From Candidatus Brachybacter algidus (GTDB lineage Bacteria > Bacteroidota > Bacteroidia > Chitinophagales > Saprospiraceae): a stretch of 64,000 nucleotides of DNA. The notes beneath the pieces were generated by a model. That model saw only the letters and a program-made list of their open reading frames with translations. It did not search any database and was not told the origin of the DNA. The stretch covers positions 1-64,000 of the forward strand of contig JADJSK010000003.1 in assembly GCA_016711705.1 (NCBI GenBank), given 5' to 3'. The position numbers and the translations under genes are program-made. Shown here one piece after another: positions 19,501-28,281 of the stretch. Each line of letters begins with the position of its first letter. Position 1 is the stretch's first letter.

Positions 19501-20244
19501 CTTGAACAAAGCGCCATTCTGTTGATTAAAAGTGAAAGAGAAGGTGCATGGCGGGACATGGCCCAACAAGTGGCACATGAGATCAAAAACCCTTTGACAC
19601 CCATGAAGCTTAGTATTCAATATTTGGAACGAAAAGTGCTCTCTGCGCCTCAAGAAAATCTCGAACAAACAGTCAGGGATACTGCAAGGACCATCATTGA
19701 ACAGATCGATAATTTGGCAAGTATCGCCACAGAGTTTTCAAATTTTGCAAAGATGCCTGCTCCTGTAATGGAATACATTAATTTCAATGAACTTGTATCC
19801 TCTATCCACGAATTATTCAGAAAAAAGGACGATGTCAATTTTAATTTATATGTTCCAATTGACGATATTATTATTCTTGCAGACAGGTCACATTTGTTGC
19901 GGGTTCTTAATAATTTGGTCCAGAATGCTATTCAATCAATTCCTCCCGGTAGGCATGGTCAGATCGGATTGAAGCTTAAAATAGAGGAAAATATGGCTGT
20001 ACTCACTGTGAAAGACAATGGTCTCGGTATTCCAGAAAGTATGTTTGACAAGGTATTTTATCCGAGGTTCACGACCAAAAGCTCAGGAATGGGACTTGGC
20101 CTGGCTATGTGTAAATCGATCGTAGAGTCAATAAATGGACTTATTAGTTTCAATTCTAAAGTTGACATTGGGACAGAATTCATTGTTAAAATACCGATAG
20201 CTGCTTCTTTTGAGGAAGAGGAAGATTTGGATGAAATTGAATAA
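16585..20244 (+). CDS. NtrY-like membrane sensor histidine kinase, two homopolymer frameshifts
   Basis: Three consecutive frames together encode one protein of 1219 aa. The first runs 16585-18057, the second continues to 19262, and the third to 20244. Adding one A to the A6 run at 18005-18010 and removing one T from the T6 run at 19244-19249 gives a continuous frame with net zero shift. The N-terminal part has many membrane helices and extracytoplasmic segments. A membrane segment at LNVYVFLLLVAGAIAIGV leads into a HAMP domain (ITRPLVNLVEKL). The kinase core follows: H-box AHEIKNPLTPMKL (His998), N-box NNLVQNAIQSI, G1 DNGLGIPESMF, and F/G2 RFTTKSSGMGLGLA. It should autophosphorylate and signal to an NtrC-like regulator, but none is adjacent. 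The signal is unknown. The 160-bp repeat array lies immediately upstream. Confidence 0.88.
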
Positions 20245-20341
20245 AAATAGGTCTATATCTATTTTATTTATGTAGAATTTACACTAAGCCTTCAGTTGTC
20301 CATAATTTTTATTAATTTAGTCGTTAATTCAATCAGAAAAT

Positions 20342-21484
20342 ATGTTTCTTATTGGACTTTTAGAGCATTTGTTAAGTCAATACAGTAATAGTCTAAAATA
20401 TGTTGTTCAAATCTTGATTCTTAATTTAAAATATAAATCAACAATAACTTCTTTTCCCTTTTGGAGAAAATTAGCACTATTTTCTTTAATAACATTATTA
20501 CATTTTAACCCTGTCAATGCCCAATTTACAGAAAATCTCATTGATAAATTGACAGTACATTTCGCCAGCGGATCTCATACAGTAAGCGATACAGACAAAG
20601 TCAAAATTCAAAAATTTATCAATGATCTTGACGTTGTCATCCCTTATGTATTTAGAATTCAGTCTCATACAGACTCAATAGGTTCCCTTGAATTCAATCA
20701 AAAACTTTCTGAAAGAAGGTCTGAATCTATCAGAGTATATCTAAGAAAACTGGGTGTACCTGATATTCTTATTTCTACCAAAGGCATCGGTGAAACAAAA
20801 CCGATCATGTCAAATAATGATGACGATGGCCGAAAATACAATCGCCGCTCCAACGTTTTTGTATTTGAGATTCAGAAGCAACGATTATTCAAAAGTAAAG
20901 TAGTTTTAAAAGGTGCTCGCCAAAATAGGGCAACAGTATACATTCAGTCATCCGGAATAATGGATTCTGTCTTTACAGACGATCAGGGTAATTTCGCTTT
21001 TATAGTACCTGAAAAAAAAGATGTAACTTTTGGGGTTTTTGCTCCGGGATACATGTTTACCACACGAAAGATCAACACAAATGCAGACTTACCTGTGGAT
21101 GAAATTACGTTGAACAGGATCAAAAAAGGAGAAAAAGTCTCTCTTCAGAATTTATATTTTGTGGGTGATAAAGCCATTTTACTTCCTGAGTCACAACCCG
21201 AATTAATTAATCTACTGCGCTTCGTAAGAAACAATAAAAACCTTAAACTCGAGATCGGTGGACATGTTAATGGACCTGAGATCAACAAAGGAAGCCCGCA
21301 ATGGTATTACAACCTGGCTTTTGAACGAACTGTCACTATTAAAAATTATCTTGTAAACAGCGGAATGGATCGTGATAATTATGAGTGTAAATCATATAGC
21401 AACACACAGATGATCTATCCCGAACCCACCAATGAATCCGAAGCGAAGCTTAATAGAAGAGTTGAGATTAAGGTGGTTGAATAA
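20342..21484 (+). CDS. OmpA-family protein with two OmpA-like domains
   Basis: This is a 380-aa envelope protein. A hydrophobic signal (LALFSLITLLHFNPVNAQ) ends near residue 60, so the annotated ATG leaves a long N-region. No other ATG lies between, and a non-ATG start is possible. The first OmpA-like peptidoglycan-binding domain spans roughly residues 65-165 (RIQSHTDSIGSLEFNQKLSERR, GIGETKP, NRRSNVFV). A carboxypeptidase-regulatory-like beta domain follows (VYIQSSGIMDSVFTDDQGNFAF). A second, more diverged OmpA domain ends the protein (LKLEIGGHVNG, NRRVEIKVV). It likely tethers the outer membrane to peptidoglycan. It is 97 bases downstream of the kinase gene on the same strand. Confidence 0.85.
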   Translation: MFLIGLLEHLLSQYSNSLKYVVQILILNLKYKSTITSFPFWRKLALFSLITLLHFNPVNAQFTENLIDKLTVHFASGSHTVSDTDKVKIQKFINDLDVVIPYVFRIQSHTDSIGSLEFNQKLSERRSESIRVYLRKLGVPDILISTKGIGETKPIMSNNDDDGRKYNRRSNVFVFEIQKQRLFKSKVVLKGARQNRATVYIQSSGIMDSVFTDDQGNFAFIVPEKKDVTFGVFAPGYMFTTRKINTNADLPVDEITLNRIKKGEKVSLQNLYFVGDKAILLPESQPELINLLRFVRNNKNLKLEIGGHVNGPEINKGSPQWYYNLAFERTVTIKNYLVNSGMDRDNYECKSYSNTQMIYPEPTNESEAKLNRRVEIKVVE

Positions 21485-21519
21485 TTGTTAGTTGTTATTT
21501 ATTAATTATTATTTTGTTT

Positions 21520-21598
21520 CGGTAATCAGTAATCGGTAATCAGTAATCAGTAATCAGTAATCAGTAATCGGTAATCAGTAATAAGTAATCAGTAATCG
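21520..21598. repeat. Heptamer tandem repeat (AATCAGT)n
   Basis: About eleven 7-base units of AATCAGT, with variants AATCGGT and AATAAGT, start 36 bases after the OmpA stop. The orientation relative to the preceding gene is the same as in the tracts after ung and after pepA. Confidence 0.85.
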
Positions 21599-22107
21599 AA
21601 ATGTCAAATATTAAAGGGAGAGTTCCATCTGTGCACAAAATTTAATCGAAGATAAAATTCCCTTTGTGCCCTTTTTTAAATTATTGATAAATAAAATTGA
21701 TCTTTGTATTCATTACTTTTCTGAGGAAATTTGACTTAATACATCTCAAATCTACTTTAACATTTATGAGATAAGGTTTCTATCAATATTTAGTTAATTT
21801 TGATTTAGATATCCTTAGTAATAAAAATCGATAATTGATTAAAGAATTGTTTGTATTTCAAATCCAACTTTAATATCTCCACTTATCTTTCAATTTTCAT
21901 TTTTCTTCTTTCATTAGAATTAGGTCCACTCCCTTGGCCCTCTCCAAAGAGGGATATTTTCTACTCATCAAACTTTTGTTTATTAAGAATAGATTTAGAA
22001 TGTTTATTAAGGATAGATTTAGAATGTTTAAAGATAGCCTGAACCCAGATTTATGAAAAACTGCTAACTCGTCTATTATTCATTATTCATTATTCATTAT
22101 TCATTAT
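21599..22107. repeat. Intergenic region with several repeat types
   Basis: There is no supported gene. A 28-bp copy of the CCCTCTTTGGAGAGGG element lies on the minus strand (21926-21953) and is identical to copies at 44867 and 45033. A 24-bp direct duplication lies at 21977-22000 and 22001-22024, with a partial third. A tract of ATTCATT units (22075-22120) runs into the end of the ArsC-family gene. A small open frame at 21851-22042 is composed of these repeats and is not annotated. Confidence 0.7.
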
Positions 22108-22479
22108 TCATCGTTCATTATTCAACCCATTACCCATTACCCCATCGTAAACCTCCTTCTTAAACCCAACTGCCAAAACTTTTCCACCGTCATCCTCCAA
22201 CACCGGTCTTTTAATTATCGTAGGAGATTTGACCATCAATTTAATCGCATTAACTTTGGATGATGCTGAAGCTTTTTGCTTTTCCGTCAATTCCCGCCAA
22301 CTTGTGCTTGCCTTATTGAAAAGTTTATCGAGGGGCACTTGGGTCAACCATTCCTTGATTTTTTCTGAAGTGATTCCTTCAACCTTATAGTCATGAAAAT
22401 CGTAAGTGATTTCTTTGTCAGATAGATACGCTCTGGCCTTTCTTACCGTGTCACAATTTGGAATTCCGTATAATTTCAT
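22108..22479 (-). CDS. ArsC/Spx/MgsR-family protein
   Basis: This 123-aa thioredoxin-fold protein starts MKLYGIPNCDTVRKARAYL. It has a single N-terminal cysteine (Cys9) in the position used by ArsC and YffB-like proteins. The segment STSWRELTEKQKAS and the RPVLEDDGGKVLAVGF motif with the conserved RP pair place it in the ArsC-like superfamily. It could be a glutathione- or thiol-dependent reductase or a Spx-like regulator. The CxxC of true Spx is absent (C-D-T). There is no arsenic operon around it. The last residues (VMGNGLNNER) are encoded by the beginning of a downstream oligomer repeat, so the C-terminus may have been extended by repeat growth. It is downstream of metG on the same strand. 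Confidence 0.75.
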   Translation of the reverse strand: MKLYGIPNCDTVRKARAYLSDKEITYDFHDYKVEGITSEKIKEWLTQVPLDKLFNKASTSWRELTEKQKASASSKVNAIKLMVKSPTIIKRPVLEDDGGKVLAVGFKKEVYDGVMGNGLNNER

Positions 22480-22532
22480 GGAAGCTATTTTAATTCTAAA
22501 AAATCTGAGTAATCTCTTAATTCCTTTAAGAC

Positions 22533-22550
22533 CCTGCCTTCGTTGGCAGG
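22533..22550 (-). other. Hairpin between metG and the ArsC-family gene
   Basis: CCTGCC and GGCAGG pair around a 6-nt loop 31 bases after the metG stop. There is no T-run on the minus strand, so termination is doubtful. The CCGCC/GGCGG hairpin at 61612 has similar flanks, so this may be a copy of a dispersed element. Confidence 0.4.
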
Positions 22551-22581
22551 CAAGCGTGATTCAGAAATGATACTTTTAAAA

Positions 22582-24741
22582 TTATTTCACTTTACTACCT
22601 AATGGCCAACCCGCAGGAGGTGCCACAATGCCAAGTTTGCCATCTGCATCTTCCGCAGTAAGCAACATTCCTTTGGATTCAATTCCTTTCAACTTTCGCG
22701 GAGCGAGGTTTTTAACTACCAGCACATCCTTTCCAACCAATGATGATGGCTCAAAATGTTCAGCAATGCCGGACACTATCGTACGTTGTTCTGTGCCAAT
22801 ATCCACCAATAGTTTAAGTAATTTATCCGTTTTTTCAACTTTGATGGCTTCAAGGATCTTTCCGGTCACGATAGAAACTTTTTCAAAATCTTCATATTGT
22901 ATTGATCCATCGATGGCTGCTGGGGCTGCTTTTCCATTTTTAGAATCAGCAGCAGGAGCAGTGACATCGTTTTCTTTCAACTTAGTTATTTGCGCCTGAA
23001 TTACTTCATCCGGTATTCTGGAGAACAAGTGTTCTGGTTGACCAATTAAGTGTCCAGGTTTTACTAGATATTCTCCTTCGGCAAGTCTGTCCAATACTTT
23101 CAATAATTCACCTTTCTCTTCAATAGGTGGAAGATTGAGCATCGTGCGCATTCTATCACTTGTAAATGGCATAAATGGTCTCACTGCAACGCTCAATGCA
23201 GCAATGATCTGAATGCAGCAGTTCATGATTGCCTTTACTTTGTGTGGATCAGTTTCCACGATTTTCCAAGGCTCATTAAATTGCAAGATTTGATTACCAA
23301 CAGTGGAAATATTCATCATCTGCTGAAGCGCTCCCCTGAAATCATAGAGATATATTTTCTCTCTCATTTCGAACAACATATCGAAAACATCCATCAATTC
23401 TGCCTCAACAAATGAATCTTCCAATGGTCCGTGAGAACCTGCAAAGTCTTGCTCTTCCTCAAATTTTGGCACCTTACCATTGTAAAATTTGTGAGTAAGG
23501 ACCATGACACGATTCACGAAATTGGCAAGATTGCCGACCAGTTCATTGTCATTTATCTCTTGAAAGTTTCTCCAGGTAAATTCGCTATCCCTTTGCTCCG
23601 GCATGTTGCGGATCATCACATAACGTAATACATCTTCTTTGCCAGGCAGATCTTCCAAATATTCATGCACCCAAACTGCCCAATTGCGGCTGGTACTTAT
23701 CTTCTGACCTTCCAAATTCAAAAATGCATTGGCAGGAACATTGTCAGGCATGATGTAATCGCCATGAGCGTGCAATAACGCAGGGAAAATAATGGAATGG
23801 AATACAATATTGTCCTTTCCTATAAAGTGGACAATGGCGCTGTCCTTATCTTGCCAGTATTTTTTCCAGTCTTTGCCAGTGTCGGCAGCCAATTGTTTTG
23901 TCGCAGAAATATAACCGATCGGTGCATCCAGCCACACATATAGCTTTTTGCCAAGCGAACCTTCCAGTTCTTGAGGAACATCAACGCCCCAATCAAGGTC
24001 TCGTGTCATAGCTCTTGGCTGCAAACCGCCATCTATCCATGATTTGCACTGACCCAATACATGGTTCTTCCATTCCTTTGGATCATGCATTTGTTTGCCT
24101 TTGTAAATACCCTCATCCAGCCATTTCGACAACCATTCACTGTGCTTCTCTAGTGGGAGATACCAATGTGTAGTCGGCCTTAACACTGGAGTTTCATCAG
24201 TTAGCGTAGATTTAGGATTGATGAGATCCGTAGGACTGAGTGAGGTACCGCAGTTTTCGCACTGATCACCATATGCGCCTTCGTATTTACAATTCGGGCA
24301 AGTGCCTTTTATATAACGATCTGCAAGGAATTGCTGCGCCTTTTCATCATAATACTGCATAGATTCCTGCCGGGTAAACTGGCCTTTTTTCTCCAAAGTT
24401 CTGAAGAAATCCTGGGAAGTTTCGTGGTGCAATTCACTTGTAGTCCTGTGATAAATGTCAAAGGAAATACCCATTTTTTTGAAAGTATCTTCGAACATGC
24501 CGTGATATTTGTCCACGATCTCTTGTGGAGAAATGCCTTCCTTAGCAGCACGTAACGTTATTGCTGCTCCATGCTCATCACTGCCACATACGAAAAGGAC
24601 ATCCTTCTTCATAAGTCTTAAAAAACGAACGAAAACATCTGCGCTCAGGTAGGCACCGGCTAGGTGACCGATGTGCAGTGGGCCATTGGCGTAAGGAAGT
24701 GCAGAAGTAACTAAATATCTTTTGGGCAAACGGACGGCCAT
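22582..24741 (-). CDS. metG: Methionyl-tRNA synthetase
   Basis: This 719-aa class I aminoacyl-tRNA synthetase charges tRNA-Met. The HIGH motif is at residues 23-26 (GPLHIGHLAGAYL). The zinc knuckle is CPNC...CENC starting at Cys148, and the KMSKS-equivalent is KISTS (347-351). The anticodon-binding helical domain follows. A C-terminal EMAP/Trbp111-like tRNA-binding domain (about residues 615-719: VSIVTGKILEAIKVEKTDKL, NLAPRKLKGIESKGMLL) makes it the long dimeric type. The start codon lies 24 nt downstream of a -7 box. Confidence 0.97.
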   Translation of the reverse strand: MAVRLPKRYLVTSALPYANGPLHIGHLAGAYLSADVFVRFLRLMKKDVLFVCGSDEHGAAITLRAAKEGISPQEIVDKYHGMFEDTFKKMGISFDIYHRTTSELHHETSQDFFRTLEKKGQFTRQESMQYYDEKAQQFLADRYIKGTCPNCKYEGAYGDQCENCGTSLSPTDLINPKSTLTDETPVLRPTTHWYLPLEKHSEWLSKWLDEGIYKGKQMHDPKEWKNHVLGQCKSWIDGGLQPRAMTRDLDWGVDVPQELEGSLGKKLYVWLDAPIGYISATKQLAADTGKDWKKYWQDKDSAIVHFIGKDNIVFHSIIFPALLHAHGDYIMPDNVPANAFLNLEGQKISTSRNWAVWVHEYLEDLPGKEDVLRYVMIRNMPEQRDSEFTWRNFQEINDNELVGNLANFVNRVMVLTHKFYNGKVPKFEEEQDFAGSHGPLEDSFVEAELMDVFDMLFEMREKIYLYDFRGALQQMMNISTVGNQILQFNEPWKIVETDPHKVKAIMNCCIQIIAALSVAVRPFMPFTSDRMRTMLNLPPIEEKGELLKVLDRLAEGEYLVKPGHLIGQPEHLFSRIPDEVIQAQITKLKENDVTAPAADSKNGKAAPAAIDGSIQYEDFEKVSIVTGKILEAIKVEKTDKLLKLLVDIGTEQRTIVSGIAEHFEPSSLVGKDVLVVKNLAPRKLKGIESKGMLLTAEDADGKLGIVAPPAGWPLGSKVK

Positions 24742-24764
24742 ATCAAATCTCTTTTTTAACGGCG

Positions 24765-24772
24765 CAAAGATA
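24765..24772 (-). promoter_or_regulatory. -7 box of metG
   Basis: On the minus strand it reads TATCTTTG, followed by CGCC, a common form of the Bacteroidota -7 element. It is correctly placed 24 nt before the metG ATG. Confidence 0.65.
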
Positions 24773-25531
24773 CCTTTATTATAAGATTTTGGTAGGTTGG
24801 AAAGACTTATTTTATAAAAAAATGATTTTAAAAAAGCAAGAGGGTCAAGTGTTTAAATATATATACTTTTAGACAACGTTAAATTTTGGAGGAATAATCG
24901 ATATTATACTACACAACTCTTTAATAGTCAAATGAATTTTAGGAGGGAAGGAGATGCGCGGCAAGGAAGTAATTAAGGTTATATCACTAAGTTGCACAAA
25001 GGTTTTTGAGTTTATTAATGGAGGAGAATGACGCTTAATTTTGAAATTTGACGCTGATTTGGCAGTTTTTGAGTTGCACAAAGGGATTTGATCCAATTTC
25101 TACGATTGAATAAGTACTCTGAATAATAAAACTAAGACTATTAAGTAAATTATGAAGAGTAACGAATGTCCCCCTTTGGAGCAGGGTCATTCACTTCTAT
25201 TTTGTCGTTATGTGTATAAGGCTTAATATCAATACGTTCAAAAATAGAAGAAAAAAAGTCGCAACTTCCCCTCTGGCAGAGGGGTGGCTATAGCCGGGGT
25301 GTTGATTCGCGTCATAATACTTTGGTTATGAAAATAATTTAAGCAACACTTATTTAATTTATCAGCGAGTTACACATTAAAGTTTTAGAGAAGTGAATGA
25401 CCCTGCCCTTTGGAGGGGGCCAAGGGGGTGGACCTTTCACTTCGTGTCTGTGATACAACAAAATACCCCTCCAAAAATCCAATCACCTACCCCCACTTAA
25501 ACCCTAAATTCCACTTTTACATTAATCTCAT
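24773..25531. other. Repeat-containing intergenic region
   Basis: There is no convincing gene; the minus-strand frame at 24869-25096 has no family features. Remnants of the type CACTAAGTTGCACAAAGG occur near 24985-25090. A 226-bp segment bounded by perfect 18-bp inverted repeats is listed separately. A G/C-rich block at 25406-25433 resembles the 28-bp element at 44867. Confidence 0.6.
25181..25406. repeat. 226-bp element with 18-bp perfect inverted termini
   Basis: GCAGGGTCATTCACTTCT at 25181-25198 is exactly inverted at 25389-25406. Outside both ends are CCCTTTGGAG-type blocks. Inside is a hairpin CCCCTCT/AGAGGGG (25268-25284) followed by TAGCCGGGGTG. There is no open frame. It looks like a MITE-like or compound palindromic repeat. 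No target-site duplication could be identified with confidence. Confidence 0.55.
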
Positions 25532-25539
25532 TAACTTTG
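25532..25539 (+). promoter_or_regulatory. -7 box of wbqC operon
   Basis: TAACTTTG lies 18 nt before the ATG at 25558. It contains the upstream TTG (25537) that would otherwise extend the frame, supporting the later start. Confidence 0.65.
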
Positions 25540-25557
25540 GCCCCACATATCCATACA

Positions 25558-26292
25558 ATGAAAAAATACAACGAAAAGACAATCGCCATACATCAACCTA
25601 ATTTCCTTCCATGGCTTGGCTACTTCCATAAGATGAACAATTGCGACATATTCGTCTTTCATGATGATGTAGAACTCAATTGGAATGGCCATACCAGAAG
25701 GATACAAGTGAGGTCAAGCCCGACTTCAAATGAGCTGGACTGGATCAATATTCCAATCCCCAATGCCGACAAATATGCTTACATCAATGAAATAGAAATC
25801 CCCTCAGACCCTAAGGCATTCGATGGAATTATGGACAAAATCAAAGGTTGTTATACCGGAACGCCACATTACAAACAAGTTTTTCCCGTGATAAAGCGTT
25901 GTATTATACAGAAGGAAACGAATCTTGCTGTGTACAATAAAAAAGCTATCACTATACTCGCAACATTACTTGATATTAAACCCACTTTGGTGGTGAGCAG
26001 TAAACTTGAGACCGAGGGGCGTGGCCAGGAAAAAGTCATAAATATTGTCAAGGCCATTGGTGCCAACAATTACTTAAGTGGTATGGGGGCTATCTCTTAT
26101 CAACTTGCTGATGTCTTTGAGAAAAATAAGATTGATCTCACCTACCTTGAAAGTGCGAAAGACCTCAATTTGGTTGGGAAGAAGGTGCCACATTTATTAT
26201 TAAACGCTTCTATTGTCGATTGTTTATTTTATATGGGAGTGGATTGGGTTAAAGAAACGCTGGATTCCCTAAAACCTAAAATTGAAATATGA
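25558..26292 (+). CDS. WbqC family protein
   Basis: This 244-aa protein has the family hallmark near the N-terminus, IAIHQPNFLPWLGYFHKM. An acidic stretch (DIFVFHDDVELNWNGHTRRIQ) and a C-terminal half with YLSGMGAISY follow. WbqC proteins are found in polysaccharide and amino-sugar clusters. They are thought to be transferases or enzymes of nucleotide-sugar or amino-acid modification, but the reaction is not settled. The start is the ATG at 25558 behind a good -7 box. The TGA overlaps the ATG of the next gene (ATGA), so the two are translationally coupled. Confidence 0.85.
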   Translation: MKKYNEKTIAIHQPNFLPWLGYFHKMNNCDIFVFHDDVELNWNGHTRRIQVRSSPTSNELDWINIPIPNADKYAYINEIEIPSDPKAFDGIMDKIKGCYTGTPHYKQVFPVIKRCIIQKETNLAVYNKKAITILATLLDIKPTLVVSSKLETEGRGQEKVINIVKAIGANNYLSGMGAISYQLADVFEKNKIDLTYLESAKDLNLVGKKVPHLLLNASIVDCLFYMGVDWVKETLDSLKPKIEI

Positions 26293-28229
26293 TCTTTTTT
26301 CAGAGATATTTTTTTACCATTTTATTTATTACAATAGTTCAAAATCTTGTTTTTAGTCAGGGTTACGTCGGTGTGAAGGAAGTTGATGCCAAGACTAAGA
26401 AGTTCTATGATGAAGGGCAAAAGAGTGCGATGGCTCAAGCTTTCGGTAAAGCAAAATCCAGTTACAGAAAAGCACTGGAGATCACTCCCAATTTTCAAGA
26501 TGCAATGATAGAATTGGCAGGAATTTATTTCTCCCAAAAAAACGAAGATTCTTGTGTGTATTTCCTTAACGCTATTAAGGATATAAATCCTAAACCCAGC
26601 GCCAGAGTCTATTATACGCTTGCTACACTATATTATAATAGGGGAGATTATGAATTAGCACAGGTAGAACTCCAAAAATACCTTGGCACCGACATCAAAA
26701 GTGCAAAATCAGCTGAAGATGCTAAGTTAAAGCTCGCCAATTGTGTGTTCGCCATAGAAGCAAAGAAGAAGCCACGATTATTCTCGCCGATAAGATTATC
26801 AGACAGCATCAATACCTACCGTCCCGAATACTTACCTTCCATTAGTGCTGACGAAGAATTGCTGGTTTTTTCCAGAATGATTGATCGACAGGAAGATTTG
26901 TATTATTCTCAATGGAACAAGGATCACTGGAGTCGTGCCCAACCCTTGGAAGGAGTAAATACAGAAAAATATAATGAAGCTGGGCATTGTGTATCTGCGG
27001 ATGGAAAGACGATCGTTTTCACCGGTTGCAACATGCCGGGAGGTTTAGGTAGTTGCGACCTATATATATCCTACTTTAAGAATGGCAGGTGGACACAACC
27101 TGCTAATCTTGATAGCCCAATCAACACCCCTGGATGGGAAAGCCAACCCAGCTTGAGCGCCGATGGCAATGTTCTTTATTTTTCCTCAGAAAGGCCGGGT
27201 GGATATGGATTAAGAGATATTTGGCATACTGAAAAAAGCGCTTCAGGTAGATGGTCAACACCAAAGAATATTGGTGCACCAATTAACACGACGCGCAATG
27301 ATAGTTCACCTTTTATTCATGCCGACAACCAGACCTTATATTTCATGTCTGATGGATTGCCGGGCATGGGAGGTACAGATCTTTTTTTCTCAAAAAGAAT
27401 AGATACTGAACATTGGGATGTCCCAATAAATCTTGGATACCCTATCAATACCATCGGCAATGAAGGGGCCTTGGTCGTGAATATTGACGGTGATAAAGCA
27501 TATTATACTTCTACCGGGGCCAAATCGCTTCAGGATAAAGATGGTTTGGAAAATACAGACATTTATAGTTTTGAATTGGACAAGGAGATCCGCCCGCAAT
27601 CAGTTTCATTTTTTAAAGCATTAGTTTTAGATGCAACATCTTCTAAACCCATAGTCAGTGGTGTTAAGATAACTGATATTCAGAAAAATTTATCTTTTTA
27701 TAATGGTAATACCTCTGATGATGGAACAGCCTTGGTCATCATGCCTAAAGGCGATCAATATGGAATACAGATTTCTGCCCAAGGGTACATCTTTATTTCT
27801 GAATCCGTGAAGATCCCTGATTCTGCAAATGTCAAAATGCCTTACATAAGCACCTACAAAATGGAAAAGATAGGTAATTCTATTGGCAAGACATTTCCAA
27901 TGAGGAATATTTTCTTTGAAAGTGGCTCAGATCAGTTGTCTTCTGCATCGAATGCTGAATTGGGATCGATCTTTCTTATGATGAAAGAGAATCCTGATAT
28001 TGTGGTGCAGATAGATGGTCATACGGATAATATTGGTGGGGAAAAAGATAATTTGCTTTTGTCTCAAAACCGTGCGAAGTCGGTCATGAATGAATTAATA
28101 AAAAGGGGTATTCCAGCCAAAAAGATTCAATATAAGGGCTTCGGAGAGTCCAAACCTTTGACTAATAATGCAACAGAAAATGGAAGACAAGTAAATCGGC
28201 GAACGGAGTTCACAATTATTAGTTTGTAA
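26289..28229 (+). CDS. TPR-PD40-OmpA envelope protein
   Basis: This is a 646-aa protein. A signal peptide (about residues 1-22) is followed by TPR-like helices to about 150 (FGKAKSSYRKALEITPNFQDAM). A beta-propeller of PD40 repeats spans about 170-420 and shows recurrent blocks such as SADGKTIVFTG, SADGNVLYFSSE and HADNQTLYFMSD. A carboxypeptidase-regulatory-like domain spans about 440-530. A C-terminal OmpA peptidoglycan-binding domain carries QIDGHTDNIGGEKDN and GFGESKP. This architecture is common in Bacteroidota; some members belong to the type IX secretion/gliding apparatus (PorE-like), but that role is not proven here. It is coupled to the WbqC gene by an ATGA overlap. Confidence 0.88.
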   Translation: MIFFQRYFFTILFITIVQNLVFSQGYVGVKEVDAKTKKFYDEGQKSAMAQAFGKAKSSYRKALEITPNFQDAMIELAGIYFSQKNEDSCVYFLNAIKDINPKPSARVYYTLATLYYNRGDYELAQVELQKYLGTDIKSAKSAEDAKLKLANCVFAIEAKKKPRLFSPIRLSDSINTYRPEYLPSISADEELLVFSRMIDRQEDLYYSQWNKDHWSRAQPLEGVNTEKYNEAGHCVSADGKTIVFTGCNMPGGLGSCDLYISYFKNGRWTQPANLDSPINTPGWESQPSLSADGNVLYFSSERPGGYGLRDIWHTEKSASGRWSTPKNIGAPINTTRNDSSPFIHADNQTLYFMSDGLPGMGGTDLFFSKRIDTEHWDVPINLGYPINTIGNEGALVVNIDGDKAYYTSTGAKSLQDKDGLENTDIYSFELDKEIRPQSVSFFKALVLDATSSKPIVSGVKITDIQKNLSFYNGNTSDDGTALVIMPKGDQYGIQISAQGYIFISESVKIPDSANVKMPYISTYKMEKIGNSIGKTFPMRNIFFESGSDQLSSASNAELGSIFLMMKENPDIVVQIDGHTDNIGGEKDNLLLSQNRAKSVMNELIKRGIPAKKIQYKGFGESKPLTNNATENGRQVNRRTEFTIISL

Positions 28230-28281
28230 GAAAATCACCACTTTTATTCAAGTACTGCTTTAAAAAGTTATTACTTCTGAA

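Noticed and set aside
16585..20244. Calling the kinase three separate genes or a pseudogene
   Set aside because: Both breaks fall in six-base homopolymers and one-base corrections restore all motifs, so a single gene with sequence errors is more likely.
21851..22042. 63-codon open frame
   Set aside because: It consists of a duplicated 24-bp unit and part of the dispersed G/C-rich repeat; nothing suggests translation.
24869..25096. 75-codon minus-strand frame between metG and wbqC
   Set aside because: No recognised motif, promoter or conservation hint; its sequence includes the CACTAAGTTGCACAAAGG repeat remnant.
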